Source of the DNA: Nocardia brasiliensis NBRC 14402 | Lineage (GTDB): Bacteria > Actinomycetota > Actinomycetes > Mycobacteriales > Mycobacteriaceae | Assembly (NCBI RefSeq): GCF_000308475.2 | Contig: NZ_BAFT02000043.1 | Coordinates: forward strand, 1-64,000 | Length of the DNA stretch: 64,000 bases | Direction of reading: 5' to 3' | Part shown: positions 34,638 to 44,879 of the stretch, piece after piece | Numbering within the stretch: position 1 is the stretch's first letter | How the letters are laid out: the number at the start of each line of letters is the position of its first letter | Position numbers and translations under genes: made by a program | Notes under the pieces: generated by a model | The model's input: only the letters and a program-made list of their open reading frames with translations | What the model was told of the DNA's origin: nothing | Database searches by the model: none

Positions 34638-35889
34638 CGCCCCCTCCCGGAATGGCAAGTCCGGCAATGCCTTCCGGCACGGTGACCGGCGGCGGTCCCG
34701 GCGCGGGCGCCTGTTCGGCCAGACTCGGCGGGCTGAACTTCAGCTGCTCCGGGAACGCGTGCACACCGGTCGCCGGGTTCAGCAGGATCGGCGCGTAATT
34801 CATGGCCAGCGAACTGATCACCGGCGCAAGGTATTGCGCGCAGAGGTCGGCCGAGCGATCGGACTGGTTGATCTCCAGCGCGCGCACCGAACCGCACAGG
34901 AAGCCGAGCGGATCGGCCGTATTGTTCAGCGCCACCGCGCCGGTGAGCGTCCCCTGAGCGGGCTTGTAGATCTGGTAGAAGTTCACCAGCGCGGTCGGAC
35001 CCGAGTGCAGCACCCGCTCCAGCTCCGGTTGCTTGTCCACCAGGATCTGCGTGACATCGGCCAGCCGCTGCACGCCCTCGGTGAGTTCGGCGCCGCTGCC
35101 CTCCAGGAAACGCTTCACGTCGGCCAGCGCGGTGTCCAGATTGTCCAGTCCCGCACCGAGTTCGGCGGAGGCGCCGGCCAGCACCGAGGAGACCGAGGCG
35201 AGCCTGCCGCCGAACTGCACGATCTGTTCGTTGCTCGCCGCGAGCACATCCACGAACTTCTGCAGGTTGCGAATGGTGCCGAACAGGTCGGTGCGTCCAT
35301 CGGAAAGGGTGTTCAGGGTGGCGGACAGTTCACGCAGGGTGTCGCGCAGCTTCTGCCCGTTGCCGTCCATATTGTCCGCAGCGGTGTTGACGAAGCGGCC
35401 GAACGAGCCCTGCGAGTCGTCGCCGACCGGGCCCAAAGTGGTTGCCAGCTTGGAGAGTTCGGCCTTGATGTCGTCCCACTCCACCGGCACCGCGGTGTGC
35501 TCGATCGGAATCTGCGCGCCGTCGCCCATTTTCGGGCCGCCGGTGTAGGCAGGCGCGAGCTGGATGAACCGCGCCGAGACCAGCGACGGCGAGATGATCA
35601 CCGCGCGGGCGTCGGCGGGCAGGTCGATCCCGCGATCGATGGTCACCCGCACCTTCACCCGGTCCTTGCCGGGATCGATCGAATCGATCCGGCCGACCTT
35701 CACCCCGAGCACCCGGACCTCGTCGCCCTTGTACAGGCCCGAAGTCGACGGGAAGTACGCGGTGATGCTGGTCGTGCCGAGCCGCGTGATCCCGGTGTAC
35801 GCGCCGAACGCCACCAGCGCGACCACCACGGCGCCCGCGACCACGACCGCCCAGCGAGGCACCTTTTTCGCCTTGTCCATGAGGGTCAT
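34634..35889 (-). CDS. mce4D: Mce family protein MceD (mce4D-type), apparent 3' frameshift
   Basis: The fourth Mce protein, about 418 residues, with a membrane anchor (WAVVVAGAVVVALVAFGAYTGI), the MCE domain (ITAYFPSTSGLYKGDEVRVLGVKVGRID) and the helical region ending near VTVPEGIAGLAIPGGG. Its ATG overlaps the mce4C stop. As sequenced, the frame has no stop at the mce4E junction and stays open to 33874, inside mce4E. One extra G in the run GGGAGGGGG (C-run at 34640-34644 on the plus strand) would give TGA at 34634-34636, overlapping the mce4E ATG exactly as all other junctions do. A sequencing error or true indel in this homopolymer is the likely cause. Confidence 0.85.
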
Positions 35890-36953
35890 CGCGGTGGCTC
35901 CTGAATCGACGGGCCGATCGACGGCGGTGCCGGATGCGTGAAGATGTTGCGCAGGTCGTCGGGCAGATGCTCGGGCCACACCAGCGCGTCCACCAGGCCC
36001 TGCAGCTGGGTGCTGGTGGCGTTGACGACATAGGCGTTGAACCACGGGCCGTTGCCGACCTGCTCGCCGAGGGCCGCGGCGTACGGGCCGAGGTTGTCGA
36101 GCGCGTCCGACAGGTTCTGCTTGTTGCGCTGCAGCAGGCCGAGCACCGAGTTCAGCTTGTCCAGCGCCGGTTTCAGCTGCGCCTCGTTGTCGTTGACCAG
36201 ACCGGACAGCTGCTTGGCCACCTCGTTGACGTAGACGATCAGCTGCCCGATCGCGCCGCGCCGCCGGTCCAGCTCGCCGAGCAGGTTGTTGCCGTCCAGC
36301 AGCAGCATGTTGATCTGGTTGCTGCGGTCGGCCAGGATCTTGGTCACGCTCTGCGCGCGGACCAGCAGATCGGACAGCGCCTGGTCGCGCGCATTGATGC
36401 TGCGGGACAACGCCGTTACCCCGTCCAGTGCCGCGCGCAGCGGGGCGGGCGTATCGGCGAAGGTCGCCGAGAGCGTGTCGAGCGTCTTGTCCACCTGCTC
36501 GAGGTCCAGCCCCTGCACGGTGCGGCCGAGATCGCCCAGCGCGTCGTTGAGCGAGTACGGAGAAGTGGTGCGGTCCAACGGGATCGTGTCGTCGCGCCGC
36601 AGCGCGCCCGGCCCGGTCGGCGTCAGCTCGAGCGACTTGCGGCCGAGCACCGTGTTGGTCTTGATCGCGGCAGCGGTCTTCTGGCCGAGCACGATCGACT
36701 CGTCGAGGGTGAAACGCACCAGCACCTTGTCGCCGTCGAGGTGCACGCTGTCCACCCGGCCGGTGCGCACCCCGGCCACCTGGACCGGGTCGCCGGGCAG
36801 CAGCCCGCCGGCGTCGGCGAAGAACGCGGTGTAGTTCGCGCCGCCGCGGATGAACGGCAGCCGTTCGAACTGCAGGGCCGACAAAGCCACGCACACCGCG
36901 ACCACCAGGCCGACGATGCCGATGGTGACGACACGGGATCGCTGCTCGTTCAT
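35886..36953 (-). CDS. mce4C: Mce family protein MceC (mce4C-type)
   Basis: The third Mce protein (355 aa). It has an anchor (VVTIGIVGLVVAVCVALSAL), an MCE domain (ANYTAFFADAGGLLPGDPVQVAGVRTGRVDSVHLDG) and the helical shaft with YVNEVAKQLSGLVNDNEAQ. The ATG at 36953 overlaps the mce4B stop, and its own stop overlaps the mce4D start (both ATGA), so the whole set is tightly coupled. Confidence 0.9.
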   Translation of the reverse strand: MNEQRSRVVTIGIVGLVVAVCVALSALQFERLPFIRGGANYTAFFADAGGLLPGDPVQVAGVRTGRVDSVHLDGDKVLVRFTLDESIVLGQKTAAAIKTNTVLGRKSLELTPTGPGALRRDDTIPLDRTTSPYSLNDALGDLGRTVQGLDLEQVDKTLDTLSATFADTPAPLRAALDGVTALSRSINARDQALSDLLVRAQSVTKILADRSNQINMLLLDGNNLLGELDRRRGAIGQLIVYVNEVAKQLSGLVNDNEAQLKPALDKLNSVLGLLQRNKQNLSDALDNLGPYAAALGEQVGNGPWFNAYVVNATSTQLQGLVDALVWPEHLPDDLRNIFTHPAPPSIGPSIQEPPR

Positions 36954-37975
36954 TCGGGCGCACACCTTCCGGTCGTCTGCTTGCCCGGCAGGTTCACCTG
37001 CAACGGCTGCCCGTCCGGTCCGTCCACGAGCAGGTTGGTCCCGCAGACGTAGAGCTGCAGGAACGAGCCGTAGGCGCCGATGCGGATGAGCTTCTTGTAG
37101 GTGTCGGGCAGCCGGTCGAGCACCCACTGGATGGTGTCGGAGCCGTTGTCGAGATTGCTCGACAGCCGCCCGGTCTGCTCGATGGCGGTGCGCAGATCGG
37201 GTCGCGCCTGCGCGAGCAGATCGGTCAGATCCCTGGTGGCCCCGGCGATCCGCGGCAACGCGTCGCCGATCGGGTCCCGGTCGGCGGCCAGATCCGTGAT
37301 CAGGCGCTGCAATTCGTCGAGCGTGGTGGCGAACTGGTCGCCGCGCTGATCGATGGTCTGCAACACCGTGTTCAGGTTGTTGATCACGTTGCCGATCAGC
37401 TCGTCGCGGTCGGCCAGCGTCTTGGCGAAGGAACCACCGCTGTTGAGCAGTGAAACCAGCGTGCCGCCCTGGCCCTGGAAGATCTGGAGCAGGGCGCTGG
37501 TCAGATCGTTCACCTGCGCGGGATCGAGGCCGCGCAGCAGCGGCCGGAACCCGCCGAGCAGCATGTCCAGGTCGAGCGCGGGCGCCGTCTTGTCCTTGTC
37601 GATGGTGCCGCCGTCGCGCAGCACGTCCGCGGCGCCCGGGCCCTCCAGCAGCTCCAGATACCGGTCCCCGACCAGGTTTTCGTAGCGGATGGTGGCCCGG
37701 GTGCTGGTGAGCAATCGATACTTGCGGTCGACGTCGAACTCGACGTGCGCCAGCTTGTCCTTGCCCACCCGCACCGAGGAGACCGAGCCGACCGGCACCC
37801 CCGCGATGCGCACCTTGGCCCCGGGCAGCATGCCCGACGAGCTGGTGAACACGGCGTGGTAGCCGTGCTCCCTGGCGAAGCGCATCTGGCTGAACACGAC
37901 CGTCAGCCCGGCGAAGACCAGCGCCATCACCAAGGTGAAGATGGCCAGTTTCACGGTCGTCGCGGTGTTCTTCAC
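36950..37975 (-). CDS. mce4B: Mce family protein MceB (mce4B-type)
   Basis: The second Mce protein (341 aa), starting GTG (KNTATTVKLAIFTLVMALVFAGLTVV anchor). The MCE domain reads YHAVFTSSSGMLPGAKVRIAGVPVGSV. Two conserved Cys (YVCGTNLL and GRCAPE) near the C-terminus may form a disulfide. The start overlaps the mce4A stop by four bases. Confidence 0.9.
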   Translation of the reverse strand: MKNTATTVKLAIFTLVMALVFAGLTVVFSQMRFAREHGYHAVFTSSSGMLPGAKVRIAGVPVGSVSSVRVGKDKLAHVEFDVDRKYRLLTSTRATIRYENLVGDRYLELLEGPGAADVLRDGGTIDKDKTAPALDLDMLLGGFRPLLRGLDPAQVNDLTSALLQIFQGQGGTLVSLLNSGGSFAKTLADRDELIGNVINNLNTVLQTIDQRGDQFATTLDELQRLITDLAADRDPIGDALPRIAGATRDLTDLLAQARPDLRTAIEQTGRLSSNLDNGSDTIQWVLDRLPDTYKKLIRIGAYGSFLQLYVCGTNLLVDGPDGQPLQVNLPGKQTTGRCAPE

Positions 37976-39168
37976 AGTGCGTCCACCCCCGGTAACCCGG
38001 CGAACAGCAGCTGGAACACCTTCGGCGCCGAGTTGGGCTTCACGAAACCCGTGTTGGGCACGTACGGAGCTCCCTGATTCGTGTCGGTGACGACGTAGTC
38101 GGCATGGCTGTTCGGCACCCGGTCGACCACGCCCTCGCAATGCGGGCCACCGGTGGCGTTCACCTTCGGCAGGTCGTCCGGGTAGGTGTAGGGCTTGGCG
38201 CCGAACATGAAGTTGGTGTTCATCCCGATGCCGGGCAGCACCCCGCCGAATACCCGTTCGGCCAGCGGCATCATCGGGCCGAGCGCGTTGATGACGCAGC
38301 CGAGCGCGGGGTTGTATTCGAACAGCAATTGCGTGGTGGGCCGCAAGAGATCCAGCGCGGTGCCGAGGTTGCCCTCGTTCTCCTTCAGCACCGATCCGGT
38401 GGTGTCGGCCAAGCCGATCAGGTTGGCCAGCACGTCGTCCAGGCTCTGCTGCTCGTCGACCAGCGCGCGGCTGGTGACGGTGGCGTTGTCCACGGTGCGC
38501 AGCAGGTCGGGCGCCGTGTCCGCGTACAGGTCGGTGACCTGACCGGTCTGCACCAGATCCTGTTGCAGCGTGGGCAGATACGGGTTGATATCGCGCAGGT
38601 AGGCATCGCTGCGGGCGAGCAGGTCACCGAGCTTCTCGCCGCGGCCCTGCAACGCGGTGCCGAGCGCGGACAGCGTCGCGTTCAGCTTCTCCGGCTCGAC
38701 CTTGGCCAGCACGTCGGACAGGTGCTGGAACAGCGTGTTGAACTCGACGGTCACGTGCTGCACGCTCACCCGCGCACCGGGTTTCAGCGAGGTCGCCGAA
38801 GGCTGTTCGGGCACCGTGAAATTCACGTACTTCGCACCGAAGACGGTGGTGGAGCGGATATCTACGCCCGCGTTCGCCGGAACCAGTTTCAGCTGATCGG
38901 GATTCACCGCCAGTTTCAGGCTGGCGCCCTCGGCGGTCTGCTCGATCCCGACGACCCGCCCGATCTCCACGCCGCGCACCTTCACCTTGGCGTCCGGGTC
39001 GAGCACCAGGCCGCTGCGCGGCGCGTCGACCATGACGGTCGCCGTCGAGGTGAAGCCGCCGACGAACATCAGCAGCGCGATCGCGACGATCGCCACCATC
39101 GCCAGCACCATCGCCGCTCCGGCGAGCTTGAACCCGAGCGCGTTTCGCAATTTCGTCGAATCCGCCAT
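37972..39168 (-). CDS. mce4A: Mce family protein MceA (mce4A-type)
   Basis: The first Mce protein (398 aa). It has an anchor (LAGAAMVLAMVAIVAIALLMFVGG), an MCE domain (STATVMVDAPRSGLVLDPDAKVKVRGVEIGRV) and a helical region with a C-terminal domain holding paired Cys (LGCVINALGP and GPHCEGVV). It begins four bases after the yrbE4B stop codon. The gene order and flanking genes match Mtb mce4 (Rv3499c), the cholesterol importer. Confidence 0.92.
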   Translation of the reverse strand: MADSTKLRNALGFKLAGAAMVLAMVAIVAIALLMFVGGFTSTATVMVDAPRSGLVLDPDAKVKVRGVEIGRVVGIEQTAEGASLKLAVNPDQLKLVPANAGVDIRSTTVFGAKYVNFTVPEQPSATSLKPGARVSVQHVTVEFNTLFQHLSDVLAKVEPEKLNATLSALGTALQGRGEKLGDLLARSDAYLRDINPYLPTLQQDLVQTGQVTDLYADTAPDLLRTVDNATVTSRALVDEQQSLDDVLANLIGLADTTGSVLKENEGNLGTALDLLRPTTQLLFEYNPALGCVINALGPMMPLAERVFGGVLPGIGMNTNFMFGAKPYTYPDDLPKVNATGGPHCEGVVDRVPNSHADYVVTDTNQGAPYVPNTGFVKPNSAPKVFQLLFAGLPGVDAL

Positions 39169-39172
39169 ATCG

Positions 39173-40024
39173 CTATCCGGAGAGGTGGAAGTTGCCGGAG
39201 GTGCCGTAGATGGCCAGCGAGATCAGCAGTGTCACCGTGACCACCGCGACCAGCGAGGTCCGCACCGCGTTGCCGACCGCCACGCCGACCCCGACCGGGC
39301 CGCCCGCGGCGTTGTAGCCGTAGTAGGTATGGATGAGCATGACCGCCAGGGCCATGAAGATCGCCTGCGCGAACGACCAGAGGATGTCGCTCGGGATCAG
39401 GAAGGTGGAGAAGTAGTGGTCGTACACGCCCGCCGACTGCCCGTAGATGACCACCGTGGCGAACCGGCTGGCCAGGAAGGACGCGATCACGGCGAGCGCG
39501 TACAGCGGCACGATCGCGATCATCCCGGCCAGCACCCGGGTGCCGACCAGGTACGGCACCGGCCGGATGGCCATGGACTCGAGCGCGTCGATCTCCTCGG
39601 CCACCCGCATGGCGCCGAGTTGCGCGGTCGAGCCGGCGCCGATGGTGGCGGCCAGCCCGATGCCGGAGATGACCGGGGCGGCGATGCGGACATTGATGAA
39701 GGCCGCGAAGAATCCGGTGAGCGCCTCGACGCCGATATTGCCGAGCGAACTGTAGCCCTGCACCGCGATGGTGCCGCCGGCGAACAGGGTGAGGAAGCCG
39801 ACGATCACCACGGTGCCGCCGATCACCGCCAAAGCACCGCTGCCCATGCTGATTTCGGCGATCAGTCGAATGGTCTCGGTCCGATAGTGGGTGAGCGCGC
39901 GCGGAATTGCCCCCAGCGCCTGCGCGTAGAACACAGCCTGTTTTCCGACAGAATCGAGCGAGTCCGACATCCGACGCACCCGTCGAACGGTACGCGGGAA
40001 GCGGGATTCGATCACGAAGGCCAT
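39173..40024 (-). CDS. yrbE4B: YrbE-type ABC permease, subunit B (yrbE4B)
   Basis: A 283-residue MlaE/YrbE permease with about five membrane helices. The conserved cytoplasmic EQ-loop-like segment is seen as GAMRVAEEIDALESMAIRPVPYLVGTRV. It pairs with YrbE4A to form the membrane core of the Mce importer; the ATPase (MceG) is usually encoded elsewhere, as here. The start codon lies four bases after the yrbE4A stop. Confidence 0.92.
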   Translation of the reverse strand: MAFVIESRFPRTVRRVRRMSDSLDSVGKQAVFYAQALGAIPRALTHYRTETIRLIAEISMGSGALAVIGGTVVIVGFLTLFAGGTIAVQGYSSLGNIGVEALTGFFAAFINVRIAAPVISGIGLAATIGAGSTAQLGAMRVAEEIDALESMAIRPVPYLVGTRVLAGMIAIVPLYALAVIASFLASRFATVVIYGQSAGVYDHYFSTFLIPSDILWSFAQAIFMALAVMLIHTYYGYNAAGGPVGVGVAVGNAVRTSLVAVVTVTLLISLAIYGTSGNFHLSG

Positions 40025-40028
40025 GCGG

Positions 40029-40793
40029 TCACCGCGCCGTGAACTTGATGCCTACCGCGGTGACCACCACGTTCACGACGAACAAAGCCATAAAGGCGAA
40101 GACGACGGTCTGATTCACCGCATCACCGACACTCTTGGGACCACCTTTGACATTCAAACCCAGATAACAGGCCACCAGCCCGGCGATCAGCCCGAACAAT
40201 CCGGCCTTCACTTCCGAGATGATCAATTCGGGCAAATGAGTCAGCAGCGTGATGCCGTTGACGAACGCGCCGGGGTTCACGTCCTGCAGAAACACCGAGA
40301 AGAGAAATCCGCCGACGATGCCGATGGTGCAGACCAGGCTGTTCAGCATCAACGCGACGAACATCGAGGCGAGCACGCGCGGCACCACCAGTCGCTGCAC
40401 CGGGTTGATACCGAGCACCCGCATCGCGTCGATTTCCTCGCGAATCGTGCGGGCGCCCAGGTCAGCACAGATCGCGGTAGCTCCGGCGCCCGCCACGATC
40501 AGCACCGTCACGATCGGGCCGACCTGGGTCACCGCGCCGAACGCCGCGCCCGCGCCGCTGAGATCGGCCGCGCCGATCTCGCGCAACAAGATGTTGAGGG
40601 TGAAGCTCACCAAAACCGTGAATGGAATCGCGACCAACAGCGTCGGCACGATCGAGACCCGTGCGATGAACCAGGACTGGTCGATGAACTCGCGCCATTG
40701 AAATGGCCTGCGCACGCTGGCGCGTGCGACTTCGGCAGTCAGTTCGAAGAACCCGCCGACGGCCCGCAATGGCACGGCAAGGACCTCGTTCAT
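40029..40793 (-). CDS. yrbE4A: YrbE-type ABC permease, subunit A (yrbE4A)
   Basis: A 254-residue MlaE/YrbE permease, first gene of the operon, with ARTIREEIDAMRVLGINPVQRLVVPRV as its conserved loop and several membrane helices. AAGGAGG stands seven bases before the ATG. A KstR-type site lies 78 bp upstream, so the entire mce4-type operon (40793 to 30615, ten genes) is probably repressed by KstR and induced by cholesterol catabolites. Confidence 0.92.
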   Translation of the reverse strand: MNEVLAVPLRAVGGFFELTAEVARASVRRPFQWREFIDQSWFIARVSIVPTLLVAIPFTVLVSFTLNILLREIGAADLSGAGAAFGAVTQVGPIVTVLIVAGAGATAICADLGARTIREEIDAMRVLGINPVQRLVVPRVLASMFVALMLNSLVCTIGIVGGFLFSVFLQDVNPGAFVNGITLLTHLPELIISEVKAGLFGLIAGLVACYLGLNVKGGPKSVGDAVNQTVVFAFMALFVVNVVVTAVGIKFTAR

Positions 40794-40870
40794 CTACGAA
40801 CCTCCTTGCTCAGAACCCGCGTACAACTTCACGGCACGATTCTTCACCGAGGCCGCACCGCCTCACTGAT

Positions 40871-40884
40871 TAGAACACGTTCAC
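40871..40884. promoter_or_regulatory. KstR operator-like site upstream of yrbE4A
   Basis: TAGAACACGTTCAC fits the KstR consensus TnnAACnnGTTnnA except for the last base. It stands in the 345-bp gap between yrbE4A and hsd4A (40794-41138), in which no gene is visible. It is the obvious control site for the mce4-type operon. Confidence 0.8.
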
Positions 40885-41138
40885 AACGTTGCCGGAAGAT
40901 GTTTGTCACTTTTGAACTGCACTTTTTAGCTGCATCGGCATACAAATCTGGAACGGGTGTCAGAGAGATTGATCCCACCTTTGTGAGGCGGAGCACATCT
41001 CGACACCCAATGTCTACCAAGTGCCGGACCCGTGATCAACAGTTGGTCAGTTGATCAGCAGTTCGTGTCGAGTGGGTCTTGCAGATACCGATCCTCGCTG
41101 CGCATGTTTCGCGCCGAAGGTCGGGCGGCGATACGAAC

Positions 41139-42044
41139 TCAGCCGAGATCGAGCAGCGCCGAAGCCGAGAAGGTCTGCCCGGCAGGGCGTTCGGCGAAGT
41201 AGCCGCCGAGGGTGGCCGCGAGATCGCCCGGCGACCACTGACCGTCCGCGGCGTCGAACCGTTGCTCGACGACGGGCGCGGCCATGAGCGCCACCATCGC
41301 GCCGTAGACCACGAACAGCTGACCGTTCACCGCGTCGGCGGCCGGTGACGCGAGGTAGGCGACGAGCCGGGCCACGTGATCGGGGGACAGTGGATCGACC
41401 GCACCCTCGGGTGCGGCGCTGAACACCGTTTCGGTCATCGCGGTCCGCGCGCGCGGCGCGATCGCGTTGGCGCGCACGCCGTAGCGCGAAAGCGCCCGCG
41501 CCGCCGACAACGTCAACGCCGTGATGCCCGCCTTGGCGGCACCGTAGTTGGCCTGCCCCTCCGGGCCGAGCAGACCAGCCTCCGACGAGGTGTTGATCAG
41601 CCTGCCGTAGACCGGCGCGCCGGCCGCCTTCGACTTGCCCCGCCAATAGGCCGCGGCATTGCGGGACAACAGGAAATGGCCGCGCAGATGCACCGCGACG
41701 ACGGCGTCGAAATCCTCGTCGGACATGTTGAACAGCATCCGGTCCCTGGTGATCCCGGCGTTGTTCACCACGATGTGCACACCACCGAATGCCTCCTCGG
41801 CGGTGCGGATCAGCGCGTCCGCGGTGGCCCGTTCGGCGATGCTGCCCGCGACGAACTCGGCCTTGGCGCCGAGCGCGCGGAGCTCGGACAGGGTGTCGGA
41901 CACCGCATCCGATTCGGCCAGGTCGTTGATCACCACCGAGGCTCCGGCACCGGCCAACGCGAGCGCCTCTGCCCGCCCCAGCCCGGCGCCCGCTCCGGTC
42001 ACGATCGCCACTCGTCCGGCCAGGCTCACATCTACATCGTCCAC
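41139..42044 (-). CDS. hsd4A: SDR family steroid/hydroxyacyl dehydrogenase Hsd4A
   Basis: A 301-residue short-chain dehydrogenase close to Mtb Hsd4A (Rv3502c), which oxidises the hydroxy group of the shortened cholesterol side chain or of C17. The NAD site is VTGAGAGLGRAEALAL, followed by VVNNAGITRDRMLFNM and the catalytic Ser-Tyr-Lys in NTSSEAG and QANYGAAKAG. GTG at 42044 is used, 12 bp after a KstR-type site. Another SDR of the same sub-group lies at the right window edge. Confidence 0.88.
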   Translation of the reverse strand: MDDVDVSLAGRVAIVTGAGAGLGRAEALALAGAGASVVINDLAESDAVSDTLSELRALGAKAEFVAGSIAERATADALIRTAEEAFGGVHIVVNNAGITRDRMLFNMSDEDFDAVVAVHLRGHFLLSRNAAAYWRGKSKAAGAPVYGRLINTSSEAGLLGPEGQANYGAAKAGITALTLSAARALSRYGVRANAIAPRARTAMTETVFSAAPEGAVDPLSPDHVARLVAYLASPAADAVNGQLFVVYGAMVALMAAPVVEQRFDAADGQWSPGDLAATLGGYFAERPAGQTFSASALLDLG

Positions 42045-42055
42045 GGGGCCGACCC

Positions 42056-42069
42056 TAGAACGTGTTCCA
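42056..42069. promoter_or_regulatory. KstR operator-like site between hsd4A and fdxD
   Basis: TAGAACGTGTTCCA fits TnnAACnnGTTnnA completely. It lies between the fdxD stop and the hsd4A start, so hsd4A appears to have its own promoter in addition to any read-through from fdxD. Confidence 0.85.
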
Positions 42070-42089
42070 GCCAATGGCAAGGGACCATT

Positions 42090-42278
42090 TCACTGGAGCC
42101 GCAGCGCCGCTTTCGGGCATTGCGCGACCGCGTCCTCGACCTCGGCGACGCGATCGGCGGGCACCTCGGCCGTCAGGATGTGCAACTGGTCTTCGTCATC
42201 GAGTTCGAACACGTCGGGGGCGATTCCGACGCAGATTCCGTTCGCTTCGCACTGATCCAGATCGACGCTTACCTTCAT
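42090..42278 (-). CDS. fdxD: Small [3Fe-4S]-type ferredoxin FdxD
   Basis: A 62-residue ferredoxin (MKVSVDLDQCEANGICVG...VAQCPKAALRL). The cluster motif is CxxNxxC followed by a distant CP, so one of the four usual Cys positions is Asn and a three-iron cluster is expected. Small ferredoxins of this type feed electrons to P450s, and the homologous Mtb FdxD lies in the same place beside fadE26. CYP125 further along the cluster is a natural partner. It is divergent from fadE26. Confidence 0.88.
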   Translation of the reverse strand: MKVSVDLDQCEANGICVGIAPDVFELDDEDQLHILTAEVPADRVAEVEDAVAQCPKAALRLQ

Positions 42279-42365
42279 GAGAACTCCTTTACCGCGATCC
42301 TTGGCGAACCCTAACAAGCCGGCACCGCCGCAGGTGGCGCTATCGACCGGATTCGGTAGCAATAC

Positions 42366-42379
42366 TGGAACATGTTTCA
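42366..42379. promoter_or_regulatory. KstR operator-like site between fdxD and fadE26
   Basis: TGGAACATGTTTCA fits TnnAACnnGTTnnA. It stands centrally in the 155-bp divergent gap, so it could control both fdxD to the left and fadE26-fadE27 to the right. Confidence 0.85.
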
Positions 42380-42433
42380 GTCGGTATGCAATGATCGGGT
42401 GCACCCACATCGAGAAGGCATGAGGTATTTGCC

Positions 42434-43627
<1,194 letters not shown>

Positions 43628-43648
43628 TCCGGAAAGCAGAGAGCTGAC

Positions 43649-44752
43649 ATGGATTTCACTCCCACCGAAGCCCAACTCGATCTGGCCCGGCTGACCGGCG
43701 AGGTGTGCGCCAAGCTCGTCACCGCCGACCGGCTGCGCGAACTCGACAAGGCCGACGAACGATTCGACGCGGCGCTGTGGAGTTCGCTCGCCGAGACCGG
43801 CGTGCTCGCGGCGGCGCTACCGGAGTCCGTGGGCGGCGGCGACTTCGGCGTGCTCGAGCAGACCGCCGTGCTGCGCGAGCTCGGCAAGTCGCTCGCCGCC
43901 GTGCCCTACCTCTGGTCCATCGTGGTCGGCGCGGGCGCGCTGGCCCGGTTCAGCGATGCGGCGCAACAGGATCTGGCGACCCGGGCGGGCGCGGGCCAGG
44001 TGATCCTGACCGCGGCGCTGACCGAAGAACACAACTGGGATACGGCCAGGCCCACCACCGTCGCGGTCGAGGCGGCGGGCGGCTGGCGGCTCACCGGCGT
44101 CAAAACCACAGTGCCGGTGGCCGATCGCGCCGAGCGCATCCTGGTCCCGGCCACCGTCGCGGGCGCACCCGCGGTGTTCCTCGTCGATCCCGCCGCGGCG
44201 ACCGTGACCGCGCAGCAGGTCGTCGATCGCAGCCCCGAGTACCTCGTCGAATTCGCCGATGCCCCGGCCGAATTGGTCGGCACCGTCGAACAGGGCGCCG
44301 AGATCCTGGACTGGGTGCTGACTCGGGCCTGGCTGGGTCTCAGCGCGCTGCAGCTCGGCACGGTGGAGCGCGCACTCGACCTGGTGGCCGAATACGCCCG
44401 CGAGCGTGAACAATTCGGTAAAGCGGTGGGTAGCTTCCAGGCCGTGGCCCAGCGGCTCGCCGACGCCTACATCGATGTCCAGGGCCTGCGCCTGGCGGTC
44501 ACCCAGGCGGCCTGGCAGCTCTCCGAGGACCTGCCGAGCGCCGCGGCCGTGCACACCGCCAAGTTCTGGGCGGCCGACGCGGGCCACCGCGTAGCGCACA
44601 CCGTCGTCCACATCCACGGCGGCGTCGGAATCGACCGCGACCACATCGTGCACAACTACTTCACCGCCGCCAAACACCACGAATTCGCCCTCGGCGCCGC
44701 CACCGACCACCTCCGCGCCCTCGGCACCCTCCTCACCACCAACCCCACCTGA
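43649..44752 (+). CDS. fadE27: Acyl-CoA dehydrogenase FadE27 (ChsE5)
   Basis: The partner subunit (367 aa). It has the acyl-CoA dehydrogenase fold: LAALPESVGGGDFGVLEQTAVLRELGKS, REQFGKAVGSFQAVAQRLAD and VHIHGGVGIDRDHIVHNYF. In the characterised heterotetramer only half the sites bind FAD, because each subunit type supplies part of the site. It ends just before a strong stem-loop. Confidence 0.9.
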   Translation: MDFTPTEAQLDLARLTGEVCAKLVTADRLRELDKADERFDAALWSSLAETGVLAAALPESVGGGDFGVLEQTAVLRELGKSLAAVPYLWSIVVGAGALARFSDAAQQDLATRAGAGQVILTAALTEEHNWDTARPTTVAVEAAGGWRLTGVKTTVPVADRAERILVPATVAGAPAVFLVDPAAATVTAQQVVDRSPEYLVEFADAPAELVGTVEQGAEILDWVLTRAWLGLSALQLGTVERALDLVAEYAREREQFGKAVGSFQAVAQRLADAYIDVQGLRLAVTQAAWQLSEDLPSAAAVHTAKFWAADAGHRVAHTVVHIHGGVGIDRDHIVHNYFTAAKHHEFALGAATDHLRALGTLLTTNPT

Positions 44753-44761
44753 CCCACCCCG

Positions 44762-44793
44762 CGAACGGCCCGCCGATCCCGGCGGGCCGTTCG
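44762..44793 (+). terminator. Strong stem-loop after fadE27
   Basis: CGAACGGCCCGCCG and CGGCGGGCCGTTCG form a perfect 14-bp stem with a 4-nt loop, followed by TGTTT. It lies 9 bp after the fadE27 stop and is a clear intrinsic terminator. Confidence 0.9.
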
Positions 44794-44832
44794 TGTTTGC
44801 CCGGCCCTGAGGTCGCCGCATGACGCAAAACT

Positions 44833-44863
44833 GAGGGCCGCCACGGTATTCGTGGCGACCCTC
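44833..44863 (-). terminator. Stem-loop after fadD19
   Basis: GAGGGCCGCCAC and GTGGCGACCCTC pair with one mismatch around a 7-nt loop. It lies 16 bp beyond the fadD19 stop on the minus strand and preceding A residues give a short U-run in that direction (CAAAAC on the plus strand). Confidence 0.7.
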
Positions 44864-44879
44864 GGTCTGCGTGCGCGGT

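Noticed and set aside
33874..36963. A very long open frame of over 1000 codons on the minus strand across mce4C, mce4D and mce4E
   Set aside because: Only its middle part is real (mce4D). The first part is an out-of-frame reading of mce4C and the last an out-of-frame reading of mce4E, kept open by GC-rich codon bias and by the missing mce4D stop.
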